Assembly (NCBI GenBank): GCA_900596015.1
Contig: UVIF01000023.1
Location: forward strand, 124,001 to 188,000
Direction: 5' to 3'
Length of the DNA: 64,000 bases
From: Pseudomonas viridiflava
Lineage (GTDB): Bacteria; Pseudomonadota; Gammaproteobacteria; Pseudomonadales; Pseudomonadaceae
In this document: one piece after another, positions 50,704 through 60,336 of the stretch
Layout of the letters: each line of letters begins with the position of its first letter
Numbering within the stretch: position 1 is the stretch's first letter
Position numbers and translations under genes: made by a program
Notes under the pieces: model-generated
The model's database searches: none
The model's input: only the letters and a program-made list of their open reading frames with translations
What the model was told of the DNA's origin: nothing

Positions 50704-52065
50704 ATGCCAGCGACGAAGAAGACGCATGTGCGCTACATGATCCTGTTCCTGTTGTTCGTGGTGACAACCCTGAACTACGCGGATCGCGCCACCATTTCCA
50801 TCGCCGGTGCCAGTCTGCAGAAAGACCTGGGCATCGACGCCGTCACCCTTGGCTACATCTTCTCCGCTTTCGGTTGGGCCTACGTCCTGCTGCAAATCCC
50901 CGGTGGCTGGTTGCTCGACCGCTTCGGCTCGAAGAAGGTGTATGCCTGGAGCATTTTCCTCTGGTCGCTGTTCACCGTGATGCAGGGTTTCGTCGGCTAC
51001 CTGCCGATGGCCAACGCGGTGATCGCGCTGTTCATGCTGCGCTTTCTGGTCGGCGCAGCCGAAGCCCCGTCGTTTCCCGGTAACGCACGCATCGTAGCGG
51101 CCTGGTTTCCGACTGCCGAGCGCGGCACGGCGTCGGCGATCTTCAACTCGGCACAGTATTTCGCCACGGTGCTGTTCGCTCCGTTGATGGGTTGGATCGT
51201 GCATTCCTGGGGCTGGGAGCATGTCTTCGTGGTCATGGGCGGCCTGGGTATCCTGTTCTCGGGCGTCTGGCTCAAGTACATCCACAATCCCAAGGAACAC
51301 CCAAGCGTCAGTGCCGAAGAGCTGGAGTTCATCGAGCAGAACGGCGGGCTGGTGGACATGGACCAGGCCAAGGGCGGCAAGTCCAAGCCGAAGTGGAACT
51401 ACATTCGCCAACTGCTGACCACGCGCATGATGCTCGGCGTGTACCTGGGCCAGTTCTGCATCAACGGCATCACCTACTTCTTCCTCACCTGGTTTCCGGT
51501 GTACCTGGTCCAGGAACGCGGCATGACCATCCTCAAGGCGGGTTTCATCGCCTCGCTGCCAGCGATCTGCGGATTCATCGGTGGCGTGTTGGGTGGGGTC
51601 ATCTCGGACAGCCTGCTGCGTCGCGGCCATTCGCTGACCTTCGCGCGCAAGACACCGATCGTCTGCGGCTTGATGCTGTCGACCACCATGGTGATCTGCA
51701 ACTATGTGCAGGCCGAATGGATGGTGGTGGCGTTCATGGCCCTGGCATTCTTCGGCAAGGGCGTGGGTGCGCTGGGCTGGGCCGTGGTGTCCGACACTTC
51801 GCCCAAGCAGATCGCCGGGATCAGCGGCGGCTTGTTCAACATGTTCGGCAACGTGGCGTCCATCACCACGCCGATCGTGATCGGCTACATCATCAGTGCC
51901 ACGGGCTCGTTCAAATACGCGCTGGTCTATGTGGGCGCCAACGCCCTGGTAGCCGTGTTCAGCTACCTGGTGATCGTCGGCCCGATCAAGCGCGTGGTAC
52001 TGCGCGAAGAGAACGGCGACCCGGTCGTCGACGATGCACCGCAGCTGAACGCCGCTCGTCCCTGA
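50704..52065 (+). CDS. MFS aldarate transporter (GudP/GarP type)
   Basis: A 453-residue inner-membrane symporter of the ACS family with about 12 spans. GGGAG lies nine bases before the start. VTTLNYADRATISIAG and PGGWLLDRFGSKKVYAWS are the family signatures, and RFLVGAAEAPSFPGNARIVAAWFP fits D-glucarate/D-galactarate transporters. It is followed at 88 bp by galactarate dehydratase, which identifies the likely substrate. Confidence 0.92.
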   Translation: MPATKKTHVRYMILFLLFVVTTLNYADRATISIAGASLQKDLGIDAVTLGYIFSAFGWAYVLLQIPGGWLLDRFGSKKVYAWSIFLWSLFTVMQGFVGYLPMANAVIALFMLRFLVGAAEAPSFPGNARIVAAWFPTAERGTASAIFNSAQYFATVLFAPLMGWIVHSWGWEHVFVVMGGLGILFSGVWLKYIHNPKEHPSVSAEELEFIEQNGGLVDMDQAKGGKSKPKWNYIRQLLTTRMMLGVYLGQFCINGITYFFLTWFPVYLVQERGMTILKAGFIASLPAICGFIGGVLGGVISDSLLRRGHSLTFARKTPIVCGLMLSTTMVICNYVQAEWMVVAFMALAFFGKGVGALGWAVVSDTSPKQIAGISGGLFNMFGNVASITTPIVIGYIISATGSFKYALVYVGANALVAVFSYLVIVGPIKRVVLREENGDPVVDDAPQLNAARP

Positions 52066-52152
52066 AGCGTTTGCAGCCAACGACAAGACCGCGGCCGGCA
52101 GTGCCGGTACGCGGCTCCCGATTCAGCCTGAGTTGATTGGAAGGGCCAAGCC

Positions 52153-53706
52153 ATGCAATTGATCGAACATTCCGATTCTCCCCGCTACGTGCGCCTGCAC
52201 GCAGACGATAACGTCGTGGTCGTGGTCAACGATCAGGGCGTGGCCGAAGGCAGCCGTTTTCCCGATGGCCTGACGGTCATCGAAGGTGTGCCGCAGAGCC
52301 ACAAGGTCGCCACCGTCAACATCGCCGAGGGCGGTGCTGTGGTGCGTTACGGTCAGATCATCGGCTACGCACTGGAGCCGATCCGCCAAGGCAGCTGGGT
52401 CAAGGAAAGCCAGTTGGCGATGCCCTCGGCGCCGCCTCTGGACAGCCTGCCGATGTCCGACGCGGTACCCCCGGCACTGCCGCCGCTGGAGGGCTTCACC
52501 TTCCAGGGCTACCGCAATGCCGACGGTACCGTGGGTACCCGCAATATTCTGGGGATCACCACCACGGTGCAGTGCGTGACCGGAGTGCTGGACCATGCGG
52601 TGAAGCGCATTCGCGAAGAGCTGCTGCCCAAGTATCCCCACGTCGACGACGTGGTGGCTTTGACCCATAGCTACGGCTGCGGCGTGGCCATCAATGCCCG
52701 TGATGCCTACATTCCGATTCGCACCGTACGCAACCTGGCACGCAACCCGAACCTTGGCGGCGAAGCCCTGGTGATCGGCCTGGGTTGCGAGAAGTTGCAA
52801 GCCGGGCAGGTGATGCACGAGGACGATCCTTCGGTAGACCTGAGCGAGCCATGGTTGTACCGCCTGCAGGATTCCGGGCATGGCTTTGGTGAAATGGTCG
52901 AGCAGATCATGGCGCTGGCCGAAACGCGCCTGGCAAAACTGGACCGTCGACGCCGCGAAACGGTGCCCGCCAGCGAGCTGATTCTGGGCATGCAGTGTGG
53001 CGGCAGCGATGCGTTCTCCGGGATCACCGCCAATCCGGCCCTGGGCTTCGCCTCTGACCTGCTGGTTCGCGCCGGGGCCACGGTGATGTTCTCCGAGGTC
53101 ACCGAAGTCCGCGATGCCATCTATATGCTGACCTCGCGGGCCGAAACCCACGAAGTGGCCACCCAGCTCGTGCGCGAGATGGACTGGTACGACAATTACC
53201 TGGAACGCGGCGCAGCCGATCGCAGTGCCAACACCACGCCTGGGAACAAGAAAGGCGGGTTGTCCAACATCGTCGAGAAGTCTCTGGGCTCGATCGTCAA
53301 ATCGGGCAGCAGCGCCATCAACGGTGTCCTCGGTCCGGGCGAGCGGGTCAACCGCAAGGGCTTGATCTACTGCGCCACGCCGGCCAGCGACTTCGTATGC
53401 GGCACGCTGCAATTGGCCGCCGGGATGAACCTGCACGTGTTCACCACGGGGCGCGGCACCCCCTACGGCCTGGCGATGACGCCGGTGGTGAAGGTGTCCA
53501 CCCGTACCGAGCTGGCCGAGCGCTGGCCTGACCTGATCGATATCGACGCCGGGCGCATCGCCACCGGCCGGGCGACCATCGAGGAGCTGGGCTGGGAGCT
53601 GTTCCACTACTACCTGGCCGTGGCCAGTGGTGAAAAACAGACGTGGGCCGAGCGCTATCGCCTGCACAACGACATCACCTTGTTCAACCCCGCGCCGATC
53701 ACCTGA
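52153..53706 (+). CDS. garD: Galactarate dehydratase
   Basis: A 517-residue UxaA/GarD-family enzyme converting D-galactarate (meso-galactarate) to 5-dehydro-4-deoxy-D-glucarate. The N-terminal SAF-like domain ([18 protein letters not shown]) is followed by the large domain with [29 protein letters not shown] and [21 protein letters not shown], where metal-binding residues sit. AAGGGC precedes the start. A hairpin follows. The next enzyme of the pathway is not in the window. Confidence 0.94.
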   Translation: MQLIEHSDSPRYVRLHADDNVVVVVNDQGVAEGSRFPDGLTVIEGVPQSHKVATVNIAEGGAVVRYGQIIGYALEPIRQGSWVKESQLAMPSAPPLDSLPMSDAVPPALPPLEGFTFQGYRNADGTVGTRNILGITTTVQCVTGVLDHAVKRIREELLPKYPHVDDVVALTHSYGCGVAINARDAYIPIRTVRNLARNPNLGGEALVIGLGCEKLQAGQVMHEDDPSVDLSEPWLYRLQDSGHGFGEMVEQIMALAETRLAKLDRRRRETVPASELILGMQCGGSDAFSGITANPALGFASDLLVRAGATVMFSEVTEVRDAIYMLTSRAETHEVATQLVREMDWYDNYLERGAADRSANTTPGNKKGGLSNIVEKSLGSIVKSGSSAINGVLGPGERVNRKGLIYCATPASDFVCGTLQLAAGMNLHVFTTGRGTPYGLAMTPVVKVSTRTELAERWPDLIDIDAGRIATGRATIEELGWELFHYYLAVASGEKQTWAERYRLHNDITLFNPAPIT

Positions 53707-53721
53707 TCAGGCGTTCCGAAG

Positions 53722-53742
53722 GGCAGCAGGCAACCTGCTGCC
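53722..53742 (+). terminator. Hairpin after garD
   Basis: GGCAGCAGG-CAA-CCTGCTGCC, a 9-bp stem 15 bp after the garD stop. There is no T-tract, so termination strength is uncertain. Confidence 0.5.
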
Positions 53743-53854
53743 GGTCGGTTCGACAAAAGAAGCGTCAAAAAAGGGAATCAAATAGCTACCTCCAGTGTCG
53801 AAGTGCCACTAAACTGTCATTCTCCGTTTCGGTACCTACACTAGAGGTTTTTGC

Positions 53855-55495
53855 ATGAAGCTCAGTCCGTTTGCGGGCAAACCTGCTCCAGCCCAATTGC
53901 TGATCGACATCCCGCGTCTGGTCACGGCCTATTACACCGGCCAGCCGGATGCAAGCGAACCCACTCAGCGTGTGGCATTCGGGACCTCGGGGCACCGTGG
54001 CAGCTCGTTCGACTTGAGCTTCAACGAGGCTCATGTTCTGGCGATCAGCCAAGCGATCTGCCTCTACCGCAGCAGCAAGGGGATCGACGGGCCGCTGTTC
54101 GTCGGCATCGACACCCACGCGCTGTCGACCCCGGCAGGCGCCAGCGCTCTGGAAGTGTTTGCCGCCAACGGCGTGCAGGTGATGTTGTCCAAGGACGATG
54201 AATACACTCCGACACCGGCGGTTTCCCACGCGATCATCTGCTACAACCGTGGACGCAGCAGCGGCCTGGCGGACGGTGTGGTCATCACGCCGTCGCACAA
54301 CCCGCCGCAAAGCGGTGGTTTCAAGTACAACCCCCCCAATGGCGGCCCCGCCGATGGTGACGTGACCAAGTGGATCGAGGCCAAGGCCAACGAGCTGCTT
54401 GCCGCTGACCTGCGCGGCGTCAAGCGCATGCCTCACGAACAGGCGCTGAAGGCCACCACGACCCATCGGCACGACTACATCGGTCACTATGTGGCCGACC
54501 TGGTCAACGTGATCGACTTCGACGTCATCCGCAAAGCCGGCCTGCGCCTGGGTGTGGATCCGCTGGGCGGGGCAGGCGTGCGCTACTGGTCGGCCATTGC
54601 CGAGCACTATCAGCTCAACCTGCAGGTGGTGAACACCGAAGTCGATGCCACCTTCCGCTTCATGTGCGTGGACTGGGACGGCCAGATTCGCATGGATCCA
54701 TCGTCCAGCTACGCCATGCAGGGGCTGATCGGCCTGAAGGATCGCTTCGACGTGGCCTTTGCCTGCGATCCCGACCATGACCGTCATGGCATCGTTACCC
54801 CAACGGGCGGGTTGCTGGCACCCAACAACTACCTGGCAGTGGCCATTGACTATCTGTTCCAGAATCGTCCGCAGTGGCGCGCCGACGCGGCCGTGGGCAA
54901 GACGGTGGTCAGCAGCGGCATGATCGACCGCGTCACTGCGCGCCTGGGGCGTCGTCTGCATGAAGTGCCGGTGGGCTTCAAGTATTTCGCCGACGGTCTG
55001 TTCGATGGCTCGCTGGGGTTCGGCGGTGAGGAGAGTGCCGGTGCGTCGTTCCTGCGCATGGACGGCAGTGTCTGGACCACCGACAAGGACGGGTTGATCC
55101 CAGCCCTGTTGGCCGCTGAAATGACTGCACGTACGGGCCGCGACCCAAGCCAGGCGTATGAAGCGCTGACCCAGAGCCTGGGCGAGCCGTTCTCGACGCG
55201 CGTGGAGGCCAAGGCCAATCCGCAACAGAAAGCGGCCTTGAGCAAGCTGTCGCCCGAGCAGGTGAAGTCGACCGAACTGGCCGGTGAGCCGATCGAGCAG
55301 ATCCTCAGCCATGCGCCGGGCAATGGCCAGGCCATTGGCGGTTTGAAAGTCATCACGGCCAACGGTTGGTTTGCAGCGCGTCCATCGGGTACCGAAGACA
55401 TCTACAAGATCTACGCCGAAAGCTTCATCGACGAGGCGCACCTGCAGCGTCTGGTCGCCGAAGCGCAGGTGCTGGTGGATTCCGCCATCGGTTGA
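53855..55495 (+). CDS. pgm: Phosphoglucomutase (alpha-D-glucose phosphate-specific)
   Basis: A 546-residue cytoplasmic enzyme interconverting glucose 1-phosphate and glucose 6-phosphate. Catalytic Ser is in [18 protein letters not shown], the metal loop is [12 protein letters not shown], the sugar-recognition loop is [11 protein letters not shown], and the phosphate loop is [15 protein letters not shown]. Length matches E. coli Pgm. It is monocistronic and followed at once by REP DNA. Confidence 0.95.
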   Translation: MKLSPFAGKPAPAQLLIDIPRLVTAYYTGQPDASEPTQRVAFGTSGHRGSSFDLSFNEAHVLAISQAICLYRSSKGIDGPLFVGIDTHALSTPAGASALEVFAANGVQVMLSKDDEYTPTPAVSHAIICYNRGRSSGLADGVVITPSHNPPQSGGFKYNPPNGGPADGDVTKWIEAKANELLAADLRGVKRMPHEQALKATTTHRHDYIGHYVADLVNVIDFDVIRKAGLRLGVDPLGGAGVRYWSAIAEHYQLNLQVVNTEVDATFRFMCVDWDGQIRMDPSSSYAMQGLIGLKDRFDVAFACDPDHDRHGIVTPTGGLLAPNNYLAVAIDYLFQNRPQWRADAAVGKTVVSSGMIDRVTARLGRRLHEVPVGFKYFADGLFDGSLGFGGEESAGASFLRMDGSVWTTDKDGLIPALLAAEMTARTGRDPSQAYEALTQSLGEPFSTRVEAKANPQQKAALSKLSPEQVKSTELAGEPIEQILSHAPGNGQAIGGLKVITANGWFAARPSGTEDIYKIYAESFIDEAHLQRLVAEAQVLVDSAIG

Positions 55496-55498
55496 TCC

Positions 55499-55848
55499 CA
55501 CACGGACCGCTCCTACAGGGAATTAGGGATCGCGTAGGAGCGGTCATTGGCCGCGAAGAAGGCGCTGCGGAGTATCTGCTACACCGCGTCGCCCGTTTCG
55601 CGGCCACGGACCGCTCCTACAGGAAATTCGGTATCGCGTAGGAGCGGTCATTGGCCGCGAAGAAGGCGCTGCGGAGTATCTGCTACACCGCGTCGCCCAT
55701 TTCGCGGCCACGGACCGCTCCTACAGGAAAACCGGTGCCCGCAGGAAATTCGGTATCGCGTAGGAGCGGTCATCGGCCGCGAAGAGGGCGCTGCGGTGGA
55801 TCGGGTACACCGCAGGGCCGTTGACGCGGCTTGCGCCGCTGCTACAGA
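55499..55848. repeat. Large mixed REP cluster (families A and B)
   Basis: Family-A arms GGACCGCTCCTACAGG (from 55504) and GCGTAGGAGCGGTCATTGGC (from 55532) alternate. A 104-bp unit starting CGCGTAGGAGCGG at 55531 is repeated at 55635 with very few changes, and a third, shorter unit starts at 55757. The array ends in a family-B half, GACGCGGCTTGCGCCGCTGCTACAG (about 55823-55847). The 55496-55916 interval holds no other gene. Confidence 0.9.
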
Positions 55849-55916
55849 GGGTGTGCAGCGTTCGAAGGTTGGATCTTTGGTATATTGCGTTCCCCGCGAT
55901 ATGCCCAGGAGTTTTC

Positions 55917-58301
55917 GTGTCATCGCAACCTACCGACAAAGACCGTCAAGCCCAGGGCTTGATCGCCCGGGGCTGGCGTTGGCTGCGTTCGCAGCAGCGT
56001 GACGCCTGGTTTCACACGCCGCTCACGGAAGCCACCGCGCCAACCCCATCTTCCGAATCACCTCCCGAACCACAGTCGAAACGGCCAGCGCGCGCGCCGA
56101 AAAAAACCGCCACGCCGCAAGCCCCGCAGCCGCTGCTGTTCGCACCCTGGCAGCTCGAACTGACGCCCGCGTTGAAGAAGTCCATCAAAGCCGACGTCGC
56201 TGCGCGCCTGCCCGAACATGCCCAACCCAGCCCTGCGCAGTGGAAAATGATCTTCAGCACGACCCCCGCCACGTGCGTGGTGGCTGGCGCAGGTGCAGGC
56301 AAATCTACATCGCTGGTACTGCGCGTACTGGTGCTGCACCACTACATGGGCTTTGAACTCGACAGTCTGAGCGTGGTGACCTTCACCCGGGAATCTCGTC
56401 GAGACTTTATCAAGAAGTTGGGCCAAGTCCTTGATATATGGCAAGTAAAATACGCATTCGAGAAAGTACGCGAAGTTGTCAGAACCTACCATTCGCTGGT
56501 TCTGCCGCTGATCCACGCGCTGCCCGGCCTGAGTGAGGTGCGCGCCTTCGAAAACCTGGGCGCAGCAGCCGCGGGTGGTGAAGAAGCCAATCCTTTTCAG
56601 CTGCGACTCAACGACACCCAGCGTCAGTTGATGAACGAGTGCTACCGCAGCCTGATGAGCAGTGATCCATCCTTCGGTGAGCATATCCGCGCATTGCGCA
56701 AAAGCGCCGCACAGCTGCGCAAGTTGGACCCGCAAGATGCCGACGTGCAGAAACGCCTGAAGGCGCTTAGCTTGGCCAGCGCTCGCGATACCGAGCTGTG
56801 CGATCTGATCGAGGAACACTGGCGCGCCCAAGGTGACTGGCCTATAAAGGGGATTAAGTTAGATAGGCAAACCATTGATATTAGAGGCTTTAAGTTTCAT
56901 ACGCATGGCTACATTGCCAGGCTGGACACGTGGGTCGTGCTAGGGTTCGAACCCAGTACCGATGACCAGTTGACTCGACCCACGGCCAAGATCCCCGTTT
57001 GGGGCGAATGGGCAGTCAAGCGCACCCTGTTTCAAGCGTTCTGTGATAAGCCTTTGATATGGTTGGATAATCCATCCGATGCCAAGCAGGTTCTGGCGGG
57101 TTTGAACAGCAAGGCATTGACCGGACCAGGTTTCGAATACCAGCTGCCCGGCGATCTCGCCTCCGCGCCACTGCTGGACTGCTTCGTGGCTGCGGCCACC
57201 TTTATCGAGAACCTTGGGCTGCAGGTCGTGGACGCCATCGACAGGATGAGCTGGAACGCCGAAGACTCCGAAGCGGACTTTTTCGCGGCCTTGCGCTCGT
57301 TCTGGCCCGCACTCGAAGCGCATCTGCAAAACCAGACACCCCCAGTCATGCTGTTCAACCGCATGTTCGCCTTGCTCGGAGAAGGGCCGGGCTCGCGGGT
57401 CAGCGAACTGCCTGACGACGCACTGCGCCCCATGTCTCATCTGCTCGTCGACGAATTCCAGGACATCTCCGCGCAGATCGTCGGCTGGTTGAAGGCAAGC
57501 CTCGCAGAAATTCTGCGCCGGGGTCCTGCGTTGGCCGGTGAACGAGGCGCGCAGCACAGCTCGCTCATGTGCGTCGGCGACGATTGGCAGTCGATCTATG
57601 GCTGGCGTGGCAGTAACCCGAGCTACTTCATGCAGTTCAACCGTACCTTCAGCGCTCACAAGCACACGCGTGTACTGCTGATCGACAACTATCGCAGCCA
57701 TCAGGCGATCATCGACGCTGCCGAGCATATCGTGGCGTCGGCACCGGCCATACCCGGCAAGAAAGCCCTGGCCCGCAGCGCATTCGACCGCGAGCCATTA
57801 CCTGTGACCCTCTTGAGTCGAGACCTTGCCGATCTGGCGCGGCGCGCCGCCGAGCATCACGCTGCAGGCGACTCGATTCTGGTGCTCTATCGTCGCAACA
57901 GTGACCGCCAGGCCTTGGCCGAGCATATCCAGGGCCTGTTGCAGGCAGATCAAGCGCTGCCAGCCGAGCAGCGCCGTCTGCGCCAGCTCACGTTCCACAG
58001 CGCCAAGGGGCTGCAGGCCGATGCGGTGTTCCTGCTGGGTGACTGCCAGTACGCCAGTCGCTCGCCCTACAAGAACCAGGTCTATGCCCTGGCGGGCCTG
58101 GCTCAGGCGGCGCAGGTGGATGGTTACGACAGTGCCCAGCACGAGGAAGCGCTGCGCCTGGCCTATGTCGGGATCACCCGGGCCATTCACAGCTGCTATT
58201 GGTATGTGGAAACCTCTACCAAGCCAGGCGCCCGCGCCTCGGATCGAGTGGACGCCAGAATGCCGTGCTTCAGCGACGTGCGGGCCAAGCCCAAGCGCTG
58301 A
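55917..58301 (+). CDS. UvrD/Rep-like superfamily 1A helicase with N-terminal extension
   Basis: A 794-residue DNA helicase. The start is GTG 55917 with AGGAG five bases before. The first about 105 residues are an extension with a basic, Pro-rich linker (KRPARAPKKTATPQAPQ). Motifs seen: Walker A CVVAGAGAGKSTSLVLR (about 120-136), Ia VVTFTRESRRD, II HLLVDEFQDIS, III CVGDDWQSIYGWRGSNPS, IV LIDNYRSHQ, V LTFHSAKGLQADAVFLLG, VI YVGITRAIHSCYW. It lacks the long UvrD C-terminus. The middle region (about 280-440) has no recognised motif and lower GC near 56400-56470 and 56850-56905. The function could be repair, replication or defence; no partner nuclease is adjacent. Confidence 0.88.
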   Translation: MSSQPTDKDRQAQGLIARGWRWLRSQQRDAWFHTPLTEATAPTPSSESPPEPQSKRPARAPKKTATPQAPQPLLFAPWQLELTPALKKSIKADVAARLPEHAQPSPAQWKMIFSTTPATCVVAGAGAGKSTSLVLRVLVLHHYMGFELDSLSVVTFTRESRRDFIKKLGQVLDIWQVKYAFEKVREVVRTYHSLVLPLIHALPGLSEVRAFENLGAAAAGGEEANPFQLRLNDTQRQLMNECYRSLMSSDPSFGEHIRALRKSAAQLRKLDPQDADVQKRLKALSLASARDTELCDLIEEHWRAQGDWPIKGIKLDRQTIDIRGFKFHTHGYIARLDTWVVLGFEPSTDDQLTRPTAKIPVWGEWAVKRTLFQAFCDKPLIWLDNPSDAKQVLAGLNSKALTGPGFEYQLPGDLASAPLLDCFVAAATFIENLGLQVVDAIDRMSWNAEDSEADFFAALRSFWPALEAHLQNQTPPVMLFNRMFALLGEGPGSRVSELPDDALRPMSHLLVDEFQDISAQIVGWLKASLAEILRRGPALAGERGAQHSSLMCVGDDWQSIYGWRGSNPSYFMQFNRTFSAHKHTRVLLIDNYRSHQAIIDAAEHIVASAPAIPGKKALARSAFDREPLPVTLLSRDLADLARRAAEHHAAGDSILVLYRRNSDRQALAEHIQGLLQADQALPAEQRRLRQLTFHSAKGLQADAVFLLGDCQYASRSPYKNQVYALAGLAQAAQVDGYDSAQHEEALRLAYVGITRAIHSCYWYVETSTKPGARASDRVDARMPCFSDVRAKPKR

Positions 58302-58302
58302 T

Positions 58303-60336
58303 TCAGGCCTGGGACATTTCCCGCACCTTGGCCGTGAGCACGTCAAAGGCGAACGGCTTGGTGATCATCTGCATGCCGTCATCCAGGAACCCGGCGCGTA
58401 CTTCGGCGTGCTGGGCATAGCCAGTTATGAACAGCACCTTGAGTCCCGGCCGCAGATGGCGTGCGACTTCGGCCAGTTGCCGACCGTTCATGCCGGGCAG
58501 GCCAACGTCGCTGATCAACAGGTCGATGCGCTGGCCCGATGCCAGGATCGGCTGCGCGGCGTTGGCATCGGCCGCTTCAAGGTAGCAGTAACCCAGTTCG
58601 CGCAGCACTTCGCACACCAGGCTGCGCACGGCATGGTCATCCTCGACGATCAGAACCGTCTCGCCATTGGTGGCCATGGGCGATTCGATCACTGGCACAT
58701 TGGCCTGCGGCAGCTGCGAGGCATAACAGCGCGGCAGATAGAGCTGCACCGTGGTGCCCTGGCCGGGTGTGCTTTGGATTGCCACGTGGCCCCGCGACTG
58801 CTTGCTGAAGCCGTAGATCATCGACAGCCCCAGGCCAGTGCCCTGGCCAATGGGCTTGGTCGTGAAGAAAGGGTCGAACGCACGATTGATCACGGCCTGG
58901 TCCATCCCCAGCCCGGTGTCGCTCACACTGAGCATGATGTAGTCGCCCGGTTCCAGATTCTGCTGGGCGCTGGTGAAGCTTTCATCGAGGTGCCGATTGG
59001 CCGTTTCGACGATCACTTCGCCAACCCCGGGCATGGCGTCGCGGGCGTTGATGACCAGGTTGAGCAGGGCGCTTTCCAGCTGATGCGGATCGGCCTCGGC
59101 GATCCAGAGTTGCGGATCCAGGCGCAGGTGCAGCGCGATGCTTTCGTTGAGGCTGCGGTGCAGCAGCTCTTCCATCGAGTGCACCAGCCCATTCACCTGA
59201 ACCGGCTTGGAGTCAAGTGACTGCCTACGAGAAAACGCCAGCAAGCGGTGAGTGAGGGATGCAGCGCGGTTGGCCGAACTGATGCCCATGTCGATCAGCT
59301 TGGGCAGATCGTCGAGTTGACTGCGGCTCAGGCGGCGACGCATCAACTCCAGACTGCCAATGATGCCGGTGAGCATGTTGTTGAAATCGTGGGCGATACC
59401 GCCGGTCAACTGGCCGACCGCTTCCATTTTCTGCGCCTGGCGCAGGGCCTCCTCGTTGATCCGTACCTGAGCGGTGCGCTCCTCGACTTGCTGTTCCAGG
59501 TTGCCATTGAGTTCACGCAGCTGTTGCTCGGCAGCTTTCTGTTCGGTGATGTCGGTGGTAACGCCGACCATCGCGCGGATCCGACCCTGCTTGTCGGGAA
59601 TGGCGCGGGCGCGCATGTCGACCCAATGCACCGAGCCGTCGGGCCAGATGTTGCGGAACTGCAGCGCGAAATCGGCGCCCAGTTGCAGGCTGTTGATCAG
59701 CGCCTCCTGCATCATGGCCTGATCGCCCGGATGCACGCACAGCAGCCAGTCGGAATAGTCGAAACAGGCACTGGCGTCGATGCCGTAGTGAGTGCGGGTC
59801 CTGTCCGAGCAGTTCAACTGCAACGGGTCGCAGGTCAGTTCCCACGCACCCAGGCGCCCGGCACTCATGGCGTGCTGCAAACGCTGTTCGCTTTCACTGA
59901 GGTCGAGCAGGCGGTCGCGGGCTTCGTACTGACGGCGCCGACCACGAATGGCCGTCTTGGCCAGGCTGATCAACGTCAGCGGGTGAAAAGGGCGCTCAAC
60001 GAACGTGACGTTACCCAGCCGGGCTGCGAGCAGCATGGACTGCGCCTGATCGGCCGCGCGTTGATGAGTCATCAGCACGATCGGCAAGTCGGACCAGGCC
60101 GGCTGCTGGCTGAGGTACACCAGCAGCGGCTGCATTCTGGCTTCGGACAGCGCCTCGTTGGCAACGATGCAGACCCCGGCGCCCTCACGCTGAAGGTGCA
60201 CGCACAGATCATCGACGTCGGTCACTGCGCTGCCTTGAATACCCGCCTGGCCCAGGATCTGCAGGGCTACCTGGCTGTCGCGGCCCATAGGGGCAAGGAC
60301 CAGTACTCGTTCCGACGTGGGTATCGACATCTTCAC
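58303..60336 (-). CDS. Hybrid histidine kinase coupled to KaiC
   Basis: A 677-residue cytoplasmic kinase. The N-terminal about 130 residues form a receiver-like domain with no acceptor Asp (VCIVANEAL) and Arg in place of Lys (VERPF), so it cannot be phosphorylated. A PAS domain (about 155-265), coiled coil, kinase with His316 in [16 protein letters not shown] box [13 protein letters not shown], and an intact C-terminal receiver ([18 protein letters not shown]) follow. GTG 60336 overlaps the kaiC stop as GTGA; ATG 60330 is an alternative. Paralogue of the kinase at 43461. Confidence 0.9.
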   Translation of the reverse strand: MKMSIPTSERVLVLAPMGRDSQVALQILGQAGIQGSAVTDVDDLCVHLQREGAGVCIVANEALSEARMQPLLVYLSQQPAWSDLPIVLMTHQRAADQAQSMLLAARLGNVTFVERPFHPLTLISLAKTAIRGRRRQYEARDRLLDLSESEQRLQHAMSAGRLGAWELTCDPLQLNCSDRTRTHYGIDASACFDYSDWLLCVHPGDQAMMQEALINSLQLGADFALQFRNIWPDGSVHWVDMRARAIPDKQGRIRAMVGVTTDITEQKAAEQQLRELNGNLEQQVEERTAQVRINEEALRQAQKMEAVGQLTGGIAHDFNNMLTGIIGSLELMRRRLSRSQLDDLPKLIDMGISSANRAASLTHRLLAFSRRQSLDSKPVQVNGLVHSMEELLHRSLNESIALHLRLDPQLWIAEADPHQLESALLNLVINARDAMPGVGEVIVETANRHLDESFTSAQQNLEPGDYIMLSVSDTGLGMDQAVINRAFDPFFTTKPIGQGTGLGLSMIYGFSKQSRGHVAIQSTPGQGTTVQLYLPRCYASQLPQANVPVIESPMATNGETVLIVEDDHAVRSLVCEVLRELGYCYLEAADANAAQPILASGQRIDLLISDVGLPGMNGRQLAEVARHLRPGLKVLFITGYAQHAEVRAGFLDDGMQMITKPFAFDVLTAKVREMSQA

